Source: RGIG3009 sp045648765 (GTDB lineage Bacteria > Bacillota > Clostridia > Oscillospirales > Acutalibacteraceae). Taken from it: a stretch of 49,150 nucleotides of DNA. The notes below the pieces were generated by a model. It searched no databases. It had not been told where the DNA came from and saw nothing but the letters and a program-made list of their open reading frames with translations. Shown in pieces: positions 42,029 to 49,150 of this stretch. Both the position numbers and the translations under genes were made by a program. Where the stretch lies: assembly GCA_045648765.1 (NCBI GenBank), contig JAZROQ010000018.1, positions 1-49,150 of the forward strand, in the 5' to 3' direction. Numbering within the stretch: the first letter of the stretch is position 1; the number at the start of each line of letters is the position of its first letter.

Positions 42029-43588
42029 CTATTTTGCGAAGTCCACCGCGCGGTTTTCACGGATGAGATTAACCTTGATTTGACCGGGATAATCCAGCGT
42101 ATCCTCAATTTTTTTGGCAATGTCACGAGCAAGCAACGTCATATCGTCGTCGCTGACAACTTCGGGACGAACCAAAATACGAATTTCGCGACCGGCTTGG
42201 ATAGCAAAAGAACGCTCCACACCATTGAATTCGTTGGCAACTTCTTCGAGTTTTTCCAAACGTTTGATGTAGTTTTCCAGGTTTTCGCGGCGGGCACCGG
42301 GACGAGCAGCAGAAATAGCATCGGCTGCTTGAACCAAGCATGCCACAATGGTGGTGGCTTCTACGTCGCCGTGGTGTGCTTGGATGGCGTGTACCACTGC
42401 TTCGCTTTCTTTGTACTTACGAGCAATATCCACACCGATTTCGATGTGCGAACCTTCCACCTCGTGGTCGACGGATTTGCCGATATCGTGCAACAAACCG
42501 GCACGACGCGCCACTTCGGGGTCGATGCCCAATTCGCTTGCCATGATACCCGACAAGAAAGCCACTTCCATAGAGTGGTTAAGCACATTTTGACCGTAGC
42601 TTGTGCGGTAACGCAAACGACCAAGCAATTTGAGCACTTCCGGATGCATACCGTGCAAACCGGTTTCCAACACGGCACGTTCGCCTTCGGATTTGATGGT
42701 GGCTTCCACCTCGCGGCGAGCTTTTTCCACCATTTCTTCAATGCGGGCAGGATGGATACGTCCGTCGGAAATCAGACGTTCCAAAGCGATGCGCGCAATT
42801 TCACGGCGCACCGGGTCAAAGCAAGAAAGGGTGATGGCTTCGGGAGTGTCGTCGATAATCAGATCCACACCCGTTAACGTTTCGATGGTACGGATGTTAC
42901 GACCCTCGCGGCCGATGATGCGGCCTTTCATTTCATCGTTAGGCAACGGAACAGCGGAAACCGTGGTTTCCGAAACTTGGTCTGCCGCCACGCGTTGAAT
43001 AGCGTGAGAAATCATATTACGAGCGCGGCTATCCGCCTCTTCTTTTAATTGATTTTCAAACTCGGTAATTTTGAGCGCTTTTTCGTGAGAAAGTTCCTCC
43101 GAAAGGCTTTTGAGCAAATATTCTTTTGCTTGTTCGACGGTGAAGCCGGAAATACGTTCCAGCATTTCAAACTGGCCTTTTTTGAGATTTTCTACGTCTT
43201 GTAAGCGGGAATCAATTTCTTTTTGCTTTTTGGCGATAGCTTCTTCCTTTGCTTCGTAGTTTTCGATTTTGTGATCGAGGGATTCTTCTTTTTGTTGCAA
43301 ACGACGTTCTTGACGAACCACTTCGTTGCGACGTTCTTTGAGTTCACGTTCGGATTCGTTGCGCAAACGATGAATTTCATCTTTTGCTTCTAACAACGTT
43401 TCTTTTTTACGAGATTCTGCCGAGGCGTTTGCCTCTTTCAAAATGCGCTGGGCTTCGGCTTCTGCGGAACCAATGGTAGCTTCTGCGGATTTTTTGCGAT
43501 GGCTTACGCCCGCTTTAAACGCCACGAAGCCGGATATACCGCCGCCGACAACCAACGCACCTAAACCGGTGAGTATCAGTTCAATCAC
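42029..43588 (-). CDS. rny: Ribonuclease Y
   Basis: A 519-residue membrane-tied endoribonuclease that starts mRNA decay. An N-terminal helix (about 2-24), a long coiled coil (about 28-205; many Glu/Lys/Arg heptads), a KH domain (about 212-275; GREGRNIRTIE) and an HD domain with HDIGKSVD (about 366-373) are all present. It starts with GTG after GGAGGTG. A strong promoter and a 180-base leader lie upstream. Confidence 0.96.
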   Translation of the reverse strand: MIELILTGLGALVVGGGISGFVAFKAGVSHRKKSAEATIGSAEAEAQRILKEANASAESRKKETLLEAKDEIHRLRNESERELKERRNEVVRQERRLQQKEESLDHKIENYEAKEEAIAKKQKEIDSRLQDVENLKKGQFEMLERISGFTVEQAKEYLLKSLSEELSHEKALKITEFENQLKEEADSRARNMISHAIQRVAADQVSETTVSAVPLPNDEMKGRIIGREGRNIRTIETLTGVDLIIDDTPEAITLSCFDPVRREIARIALERLISDGRIHPARIEEMVEKARREVEATIKSEGERAVLETGLHGMHPEVLKLLGRLRYRTSYGQNVLNHSMEVAFLSGIMASELGIDPEVARRAGLLHDIGKSVDHEVEGSHIEIGVDIARKYKESEAVVHAIQAHHGDVEATTIVACLVQAADAISAARPGARRENLENYIKRLEKLEEVANEFNGVERSFAIQAGREIRILVRPEVVSDDDMTLLARDIAKKIEDTLDYPGQIKVNLIRENRAVDFAK

Positions 43589-43770
43589 TTGTGTTGTGCA
43601 CCTCCTACATGCTTGTTTTCACTAAAACTGTTAATCATCGTTCAAAATGCAGTTCCCCACCGCCCTTTCCGATGAGCGGGGGCAATTGTCATGTAAAACC
43701 TATAACGATAAAACAACCCGAGCAAAACGGTTATGGCGGCACCGACCGCCAACGAGCCCTATTTGCTCTC
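43589..43770 (-). other. Long structured 5' leader of rny
   Basis: Between the predicted start of transcription and the GTG lie about 180 bases. On the minus strand they can form GGCGG/CCGCC (loop TCGGTG), GAGCAAA with TTTGCTC, CCATAAC with GTTATAGG (one bulge) and CCCCCGC with GCGGTGGGG. Two of these exclude each other because GAGC can also pair with a nearer GCTC. I do not recognise a known riboswitch. Confidence 0.5.
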
Positions 43771-43776
43771 ATTATG

Positions 43777-43806
43777 ATTATACTGTATTTTTGATAGTTT
43801 TGTCAA
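43777..43806 (-). promoter_or_regulatory. Consensus sigma-A promoter of rny
   Basis: Minus-strand perfect TTGACA (43801-43806), 18 bases, perfect TATAAT (43777-43782). Confidence 0.85.
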
Positions 43807-43847
43807 GTTTTTTTGGGAGTATATGCCAAAAAAATCGGCGTTTTTTA

Positions 43848-43882
43848 CAAAAAAAGAGTGAGGTGTTAACCCTCACTCTTGG
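43848..43882 (-). terminator. Terminator overlapping the DUF2079 stop codon
   Basis: On the minus strand, stem AAGAGTGAGG with complement around a loop that contains the TAA stop, followed by seven T's. It closes the dnaG-rpoD transcript. Confidence 0.88.
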
Positions 43883-45623
43883 ATTGTAAAATGATAATTT
43901 CGTTGGTGGATAAAGTGACGTGATACCCCGCTTTTATACAAACCGTTTGGTAGGCTTGTGCTTTTTCGCGATATGCTTTGCGGTTATCTAATACCACGTA
44001 TTCTGTATCGGGTTCTTTGCGGTACGTATCTTCGTAAATGATATCGCGATCGGCTAAATGCGCTATCAAAAACGTGGAAGCGGTAACCGAAACATCGTCG
44101 GGCACCGTATCCAGCGCAGCTATCATGCGATTGTGTTCGTCGTAATTGACAATGGCGTTTTTAACATAGCCTTCCAACCTCGGTATCACGGCAGTGATAT
44201 ACAAAAGGCACGCCGCCGCTACGCTAAATAACAACGGATTACGCGATTGTTTTTTTGGCGTTTCGGCAATGTTTTGCACCCACAAATAAAACAAAAACGC
44301 GGTGACACCAAAATTATATTGGAAACCGATGTTATATTGATAGCCATATTCCGTCAACAAGTTAAGCAACAATGGCAACAGCAATAACAATCGGCTGTGA
44401 TTTTTGGTTTTCCAAAGCAGCAAACCGAACGGCACAAGCAATTGTAGCAAAAACAGCGGTTTGGCAGTTTTGTCGGAAGCCGTAACCATTTGTTCCAAAA
44501 AATATCCCGGGTCGCGCAAGATAAGGTGCAAGATGCCACCTGCTTCTTTTGCTTCGCGCAGAATTCCCGCGTAGCGCCCAAACATAGCGCCCAAGCCAAA
44601 AGTTTGCAACAGCAATATTGCTGCCGCAAAGTACACTGCCGCTAATGCGAACAGCAGTATTCCTCTTTTTTTATCGTTTTTGCCAAAGAAAATATATATA
44701 GCAAACATAGCAACGTAAACAGCAGCATCTTCTTTGACCAGCAAAATGAGCACCAACGGCAAAAACATCCACCGAGTGTGACCGCTTTCGTAGCACCAAA
44801 ACAGCCACAAAAGCAACGGGGTCAAAAAGCAATTTTCGTGCAAGTCGTAAAAACAACCTGCCGTAAGCATGGGATGCGCTGCATATACAAACAACACGGC
44901 AAGCGTTATTTTGTTGGACAGCGAAAACCGCTTTGTAAGCAAATACAATGGTATGATTCCGCTTGCCACAACCACGGCTTGACCGATTTGCAACGTGATT
45001 GGCGAAGGGAAAACCGCATAAAACGGTAACATCAGATAGTAAATCGGGGAAATATGCACCGCAAAATGCGAAAGCAGCTGATTACGCTCGGACGTTGAAA
45101 GCGGCAATCCGGTTTCGCGCATGTGGTGGAACATATTGCAAAACAAACCGAAATCGAAGTTCGGCGCGCCAAAAACGCGATAGCGCAAACAGGTAGTAAC
45201 AGCGATCACTGCAAACATTATCAGTCCAAGCACAACACCGCAAACCGTTACCGCACGTTTAGAGCACGGTGGTGTTAACGGTGTTTGAAGGCGCAATACA
45301 GGGTACAACGCCAAAAACAGTGCGATGAGCACCAGCAAAACAAACGTATAGGGGTTTTTGCCACCGTAACAGTAGGTAAGCACCACGGCAAAAACCGCAG
45401 TGCCGGCGCAAAAAAACACATCATCAACAGAAAACGTTGCCGCCCGTTTTTGAAGGTGATAGGCGGCAAAGCAAGTGACTGCTACCCCCAACAAAAAAAT
45501 CCATAGCGGCAACACAAACCACGCCGAAAAACCTTTGTACAGTGCGCACCACAAAAACCAAGAGCCAAGCAACCGTTTGGCAAACGGAATGGGGGTAAAA
45601 AAATCGCAAACGCCTTTTGTCAA
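43866..45623 (-). CDS. DUF2079 membrane protein
   Basis: A 585-residue protein with about 12-14 membrane helices. FGAPNFDFGLFCNMFHHMRETG (about 150-171), SHFAVHISPIYYLMLPFY and YDLHENCFLTPLLLW fit DUF2079, a family related by topology to GT-C glycosyltransferases such as the PMT and ArnT group. Function unknown; transfer of sugars from lipid carriers outside the membrane is possible. A TTG start behind GGGAGG is used. Last gene of the dnaG-rpoD transcript. Confidence 0.85.
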   Translation of the reverse strand: MTKGVCDFFTPIPFAKRLLGSWFLWCALYKGFSAWFVLPLWIFLLGVAVTCFAAYHLQKRAATFSVDDVFFCAGTAVFAVVLTYCYGGKNPYTFVLLVLIALFLALYPVLRLQTPLTPPCSKRAVTVCGVVLGLIMFAVIAVTTCLRYRVFGAPNFDFGLFCNMFHHMRETGLPLSTSERNQLLSHFAVHISPIYYLMLPFYAVFPSPITLQIGQAVVVASGIIPLYLLTKRFSLSNKITLAVLFVYAAHPMLTAGCFYDLHENCFLTPLLLWLFWCYESGHTRWMFLPLVLILLVKEDAAVYVAMFAIYIFFGKNDKKRGILLFALAAVYFAAAILLLQTFGLGAMFGRYAGILREAKEAGGILHLILRDPGYFLEQMVTASDKTAKPLFLLQLLVPFGLLLWKTKNHSRLLLLLPLLLNLLTEYGYQYNIGFQYNFGVTAFLFYLWVQNIAETPKKQSRNPLLFSVAAACLLYITAVIPRLEGYVKNAIVNYDEHNRMIAALDTVPDDVSVTASTFLIAHLADRDIIYEDTYRKEPDTEYVVLDNRKAYREKAQAYQTVCIKAGYHVTLSTNEIIILQSKSEG

Positions 45624-45646
45624 ACGGTTGTCCCTCCCTTTTTTAC

Positions 45647-46846
45647 TTATTTTTTGCTGACATCCACTTTGTTAACCGAAAACAACTTCCATTCATCGTC
45701 CATTTTAAAGAAATTCAGACGATAGGCAACCAAATTATCGGATGACACGGTCCCCTGCGGTTGCTTTTGTGTCATTTGTTGCATAAACTGCACCGTGCAA
45801 GAAAAATCCTGCCCCGTCAGCGAACGGTGTTCCAGCACGGTAAATTGGCCGCAACCGAAAGAATTGGGTTTAGGATCGATAAACTCGGTGAAATTGCCGA
45901 CAGCGTGATACAAATCACTGGGTTTATACAAATGCTTTTTAAGTTCACGAGCAGCTAATTGACGTGCAGTAAACTCCATGTAGTCGTTCATCACTTGTTT
46001 GGCAAGTTCTTCTTGCATTTTTTTCTCTTCGTCAGATACAGCGTGTGATACATAGTACACCGCTTCACCTTTGGTTTGCACTGCACAGCTTTCACCGCCC
46101 AAGGTAAGGCCCGTGATTTGCGGCGGGTTAAGCAACCCTTTAACGGTATATTGGTAAATTATGGGAAGTTCTACCCCTTCGGGGATTCCTACAAATTCGG
46201 TAGCTTGTACCTCCACCGCCGGTAAATTGAGCAAAGCCAAGTCCGTACCGTTAAGCGAAACGCGCGTGTCGGCTTGTGCTACAATGGTGATATCCCCTAT
46301 CGGTTTGCACACGGTGTAAATGGTATACGGTGTTTCACCCCATGCAGGGTTTTTGAGCAAAACCACCTCGGAAAGAGGTGTTTTGTCGGCGTATACCGTG
46401 TATATTTGTTTGTCTTTTGAGGGGGATTCTTGTTCACGAAGCGACAAAGCACCGTTTGCCGCACTGTATGTACGTTCCAAATAGCGCAGATACTCGGCTT
46501 TGGTAGTGAGTACCGTTTCCTCAAAATCGGCTTGGGCGTACATTTTTTCGTAGTTTTTTGTTTCTATCCAGTTTAGGAACTGCGTCAGCGCTTGGTTGGG
46601 AGTTTTGGATTCGTAGGTTTGCAAATACGTATGTAATTGCCGCAACGAAAACGCCGAAAGCGCCAACAAAAGCACGGCATACACACAAAGCCACGGCCAA
46701 AAACGACGTTTTTTTCGTGGCGCAGAGACCACCGCTTCGACTTGTACTTCTTCGACTTGCACTTGCTGCAACTGAACTTCTTCCGCCGTTTCGGGTTCGA
46801 CAACCGTCGATACGACTTCATCGGTAAATTCTGTGTTTTGAGTCAT
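45647..46846 (-). CDS. Single-span membrane protein of unknown function
   Basis: A 399-residue protein. The first 45 residues are acidic and rich in Val, Glu and Gln; KKRRF precedes one membrane helix (about 49-66), and the rest is predicted outside the cell. The outer part has an NTF2-like start (LTQFLNWIETKNYEKMYAQADF) and again a similar pattern at the end (VAYRLNFFKMDDEWKLFSVNKVD), as in TcaA/YvbJ-like wall-associated proteins, but I do not recognise the family firmly. 15 and 23 bases separate it from its neighbours in the rpoD operon. Confidence 0.75.
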   Translation of the reverse strand: MTQNTEFTDEVVSTVVEPETAEEVQLQQVQVEEVQVEAVVSAPRKKRRFWPWLCVYAVLLLALSAFSLRQLHTYLQTYESKTPNQALTQFLNWIETKNYEKMYAQADFEETVLTTKAEYLRYLERTYSAANGALSLREQESPSKDKQIYTVYADKTPLSEVVLLKNPAWGETPYTIYTVCKPIGDITIVAQADTRVSLNGTDLALLNLPAVEVQATEFVGIPEGVELPIIYQYTVKGLLNPPQITGLTLGGESCAVQTKGEAVYYVSHAVSDEEKKMQEELAKQVMNDYMEFTARQLAARELKKHLYKPSDLYHAVGNFTEFIDPKPNSFGCGQFTVLEHRSLTGQDFSCTVQFMQQMTQKQPQGTVSSDNLVAYRLNFFKMDDEWKLFSVNKVDVSKK

Positions 46847-46861
46847 TCAACGCCACTCCTT

Positions 46862-47161
46862 TCACCGTTTGAAAAACGGAAAAATTTCTTCCAAAGTGGT
46901 AGCCGGCAATTTTTCTTGGTTATCCAAAACGCCTTTGATTTCTTCTTTTGACAAAAACAGAGTAGGAATCCACGCTGTTTCTTGGTGCTGACAAACTGTG
47001 CTGACAAACGTGGTTTTTGCCGTTTGGGACGGACCTTTGCAAAGAAGTGCTACACAACCGACAGCCGTGAGCAAGGCGACTGCCAACGTAACACCGAGCA
47101 TGGCGAAAATCCGCCCGACAACACGGCCAAACGTATGGGTTTTGGCGGTTTTGTTTTTCAT
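46862..47161 (-). CDS. Small single-span membrane protein
   Basis: A 99-residue protein with a basic N-terminus, one membrane helix (about 20-41) and a short outer part. The stretch CKGPSQTAKTTFVSTVCQHQETAWIPTLFLSKEEI recalls the region after the membrane anchor of clostridial phosphodiester glycosidase (NAGPA-like) proteins, but the catalytic domain is absent. It may be a shortened relative or a free-standing protein. 13 bases after rpoD. Confidence 0.65.
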   Translation of the reverse strand: MKNKTAKTHTFGRVVGRIFAMLGVTLAVALLTAVGCVALLCKGPSQTAKTTFVSTVCQHQETAWIPTLFLSKEEIKGVLDNQEKLPATTLEEIFPFFKR

Positions 47162-47174
47162 ATCCGCATCATCC

Positions 47175-48350
47175 TTAATCTAAAAAGTCTTTGAGCTTTT
47201 TGCTGCGACTGGGGTGACGGAGTTTGCGCAAAGCTTTGGCTTCGATTTGACGAATACGCTCACGCGTGACTTCAAATTCTTTGCCCACTTCTTCCAACGT
47301 GCGGGGACGTCCGTCTTCCAAGCCGAAACGCAAAGAAAGCACTTTTGCCTCGCGGGAAGTTAAGGTGGAAAGCACATCGCGCAATTGTTCTTTGAGCAAC
47401 AAGTGCGAAGCCGCATCGGCAGGTGCCAACGCTTCGTCATCGGGAATAAAGTCGCCCAAGTGGCTGTCCTCTTCTTCACCGATAGGTGTTTCGAGTGATA
47501 CGGGTTCTTGCGCAACGCGCATGATTTCGCGCACTTTTTCCGCAGGCATTTCCAGTTCTACCGCAATTTCTTCGGCCGTGGGTTCATGACCGTTTTTGTG
47601 CAGCAATTGGCTGGATACTTTTTTAACTTTATTGATGGTTTCTACCATGTGCACTGGAATACGAATGGTACGTGCTTGGTCGGCAATCGCGCGGGTGATG
47701 GCTTGACGAATCCACCACGTGGCATACGTAGAAAACTTAAAACCTTTGGTATGGTCGAATTTTTCAACCGCTTTAATTAACCCTAGGTTACCTTCTTGAA
47801 TCAGATCCAAAAAGTGCATGCCACGTCCGACATAGCGTTTGGCAATGCTGACCACCAAACGTAAGTTGGCTTCGGACAAACGTTTTTTGGCATGCGGATC
47901 TCCTTCGGCAATGCGGATGGATAAATCGATTTCTTCTTCGGGTGAAAGCAACGGAACACGACCGATTTCTTTGAGGTACACTTTGACCGGGTCATCCGTG
48001 GCTACGCTTTCGGCGCCGCCATCCTCATCGGACAAATCGTTTTCGGGAGAGTCAAGTGCAAAATCGGGGTCGTTGAATGCGGCTTCGGAGAAATCGTCCA
48101 CCACTTCCACGTTCAAGCCTTCTAACGCTTCGTACAACTTGTCCATTTGTTCGGGATCAAAATCCACGGTTTCCAAGGCATCCATGATTTCTTGTGTGGT
48201 CAGTTTGCCTTTGGAACGACCAAGTTCAATCAACTCGTTGAGTTGGGTTTTCTTGTCTTTTCGATTAAGAGAAGTGTCGCTTAAATCGTCTGACAGAAGC
48301 GGTTCGTTGCTGGTGATTTCTTTGAAAATTTCGGTTTTGTTGTCTTCCAT
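47175..48350 (-). CDS. rpoD: Primary sigma factor RpoD (SigA)
   Basis: A 391-residue housekeeping sigma factor. Region 1.1 occupies about residues 25-85, an acidic stretch follows, then region 1.2 DPVKVYLKEIGRVPLLS, region 2 with DLIQEGNLGLIKAVEKFD..KGFKFSTYATWWIRQAI, region 3 and region 4 with the helix-turn-helix TLEEVGKEFEVTRERIRQIE. It reads the TTGACA/TATAAT promoters seen through this window. 26 bases after dnaG, as in the macromolecular synthesis operon of other Bacillota. Confidence 0.97.
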   Translation of the reverse strand: MEDNKTEIFKEITSNEPLLSDDLSDTSLNRKDKKTQLNELIELGRSKGKLTTQEIMDALETVDFDPEQMDKLYEALEGLNVEVVDDFSEAAFNDPDFALDSPENDLSDEDGGAESVATDDPVKVYLKEIGRVPLLSPEEEIDLSIRIAEGDPHAKKRLSEANLRLVVSIAKRYVGRGMHFLDLIQEGNLGLIKAVEKFDHTKGFKFSTYATWWIRQAITRAIADQARTIRIPVHMVETINKVKKVSSQLLHKNGHEPTAEEIAVELEMPAEKVREIMRVAQEPVSLETPIGEEEDSHLGDFIPDDEALAPADAASHLLLKEQLRDVLSTLTSREAKVLSLRFGLEDGRPRTLEEVGKEFEVTRERIRQIEAKALRKLRHPSRSKKLKDFLD

Positions 48351-48376
48351 TTTATATTCCTCCGTTGAAAAAATCC

Positions 48377-49150
48377 TTATTTCTTCATGTGCTTCATAGA
48401 TTCCAGTTGTTGCTTGATTTGTTCGGGAGTAAGCTCCGTGGGGTTATCCAGTGCCGATAACCGATTTTCGTAACGGATAATTTCCGCATAGCGTTTGACT
48501 TCTGCCTCCGTCAATGCCGAAACTCGTTCCCTGGCGTCTCTCACCATTTTGGTGATATATGCCATTTCGTCAATATCATATTCTTCTGACAAGTAGGCAA
48601 GTTCAATTTCTTTTCCTTCCTGCTGCCGTTCAATGAGTGAAAGATATACTTTGCGGTTAAAAGGGGTTACCATTTCTTCGGGCGGTAACACCGCTATCAA
48701 AGTTTTTAAAAAGTCGGGATGTAACAAGCACATACCAAGCACCGCTTCTTCGGCACTGGCGGCGCGAAAGCGTGACCCTGCATCGGGGTTGACTTTCTTT
48801 TGCACGGCTTCGGATTGTTTTATCACTTCCGACATTTGGCGTTCTTGTCGTTGTTTTTGGCGCTTTTTCAGTTGATATTGCAACTGGTCGTTGAGCGCCT
48901 CTTTGGAAACCGAAAGTTCGGCGGCAAGTTTGCCGACATACACGTCGCGTTCGAGGGGGTTGCTTAGTTCCGACAACATAAGCGTGGCTTGTTTTAAATA
49001 TTCCACTTTGCCTTCCGATGTATTCAGCAAATGCTTACTGCCCAATTCCATCAACCGATACTCTACATCGTTGGCGGCGCGTTGCAACAACAGCTTAAAG
49101 CGGTCGGCACCGTTTTTGCGGATAAATTCGTCGGGGTCTTTGCCGTCGGG
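48377..49150 (-). CDS. dnaG: DNA primase, C-terminal part (5' end beyond window)
   Basis: The frame is open to the window edge, giving the last 257 residues. PDGKDPDEFIRKNGA right at the edge is the end of the TOPRIM region of DnaG. The rest is the helical C-terminal domain that binds the replicative helicase (AAEEAVLGMCLLHPDFL, RFRAASAEE). It makes RNA primers for replication. Gene order dnaG-rpoD supports the call. Confidence 0.93.
   Translation of the reverse strand, partial: PDGKDPDEFIRKNGADRFKLLLQRAANDVEYRLMELGSKHLLNTSEGKVEYLKQATLMLSELSNPLERDVYVGKLAAELSVSKEALNDQLQYQLKKRQKQRQERQMSEVIKQSEAVQKKVNPDAGSRFRAASAEEAVLGMCLLHPDFLKTLIAVLPPEEMVTPFNRKVYLSLIERQQEGKEIELAYLSEEYDIDEMAYITKMVRDARERVSALTEAEVKRYAEIIRYENRLSALDNPTELTPEQIKQQLESMKHMKK

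Noticed and set aside
42080..42998. Plus-strand frames opposite rny (up to 265 codons)
   Set aside because: They are shadows of the RNase Y gene, whose KH and HD motifs fix the minus strand as coding.

Overview
The window reads as a chromosomal segment of a Gram-positive anaerobe of the class Clostridia (Bacillota), most like an uncultured Oscillospirales/Ruminococcaceae-type gut bacterium. The grounds are strong AGGAGG-type ribosome sites, sigma-A promoters of the form TTGnnn-17-TATAAT/TATACT, tRNA genes with an encoded CCA, RNase Y plus YmdB, TepA next to FtsK/SpoIIIE, a DUF6054 protein and a G5/3D cell-wall protein. The organism assignment is inference from gene content. No rRNA, phage, transposase or CRISPR array was seen.

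Layout. (1) 1-12603, minus strand: one long surface-polysaccharide operon read from a clear promoter at 12691-12719. In transcription order it holds a GT4-like and a GT2 glycosyltransferase, a WbsX-type protein, a Wzy/ligase-like membrane protein, the complete dTDP-L-rhamnose set rfbA-rfbB-rfbD-rfbC, another GT2, a Wzx-like flippase, an ATP-grasp ligase and a TRAP-type permease cut by the window edge. (2) 12800-20975: an alanine/sodium symporter with a CvpA-like partner, an OPT peptide transporter coupled to a PqqD-like protein, the dipeptidase PepD, an alpha/beta hydrolase and an isoprenylcysteine methyltransferase-like protein. Peptide and amino-acid use is the theme. (3) 20992-35744: mostly single-gene units with their own promoters and terminators: DUF6054, S1-domain protein, ROK protein, AsnB, G5/3D wall protein, MBL hydrolase, ABC exporter, a 904-residue FAD oxidoreductase and an APC permease. 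(4) 35793-43588, minus: TcdA, a small membrane protein, FtsK, TepA, YmdB and RNase Y, a housekeeping block resembling the ymfB-spoIIIE and rny-ymdB neighbourhoods of Bacillus. (5) 43866-49150, minus: the dnaG-rpoD operon continuing into three membrane-protein genes.

The most unusual feature is a pair of look-alike AT-rich cassettes at 21473-22403 and 35793-36945. Each lies directly downstream of a tRNA gene (Arg-CCG and Gly-CCC) in the same orientation. Each has a terminator after the tRNA, then a hairpin-rich repeat, then a near-consensus promoter, then a four-helix-bundle (S23/Avd-like) gene whose last codons form the ribosome site for a second gene, with stop and start overlapping by 4 bases. 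The two helix-bundle proteins are clear relatives, but the second genes are unrelated (an unknown 142-residue protein and a SAM methyltransferase). No reverse transcriptase or integrase is present. This looks like a modular accessory cassette using tRNA-adjacent sites and is the best candidate here for an undescribed system.

Other points of interest are a long structured leader before RNase Y, an odd translation-start region before the G5/3D protein, and a palindrome around the -10 box of the tRNA-Arg promoter.
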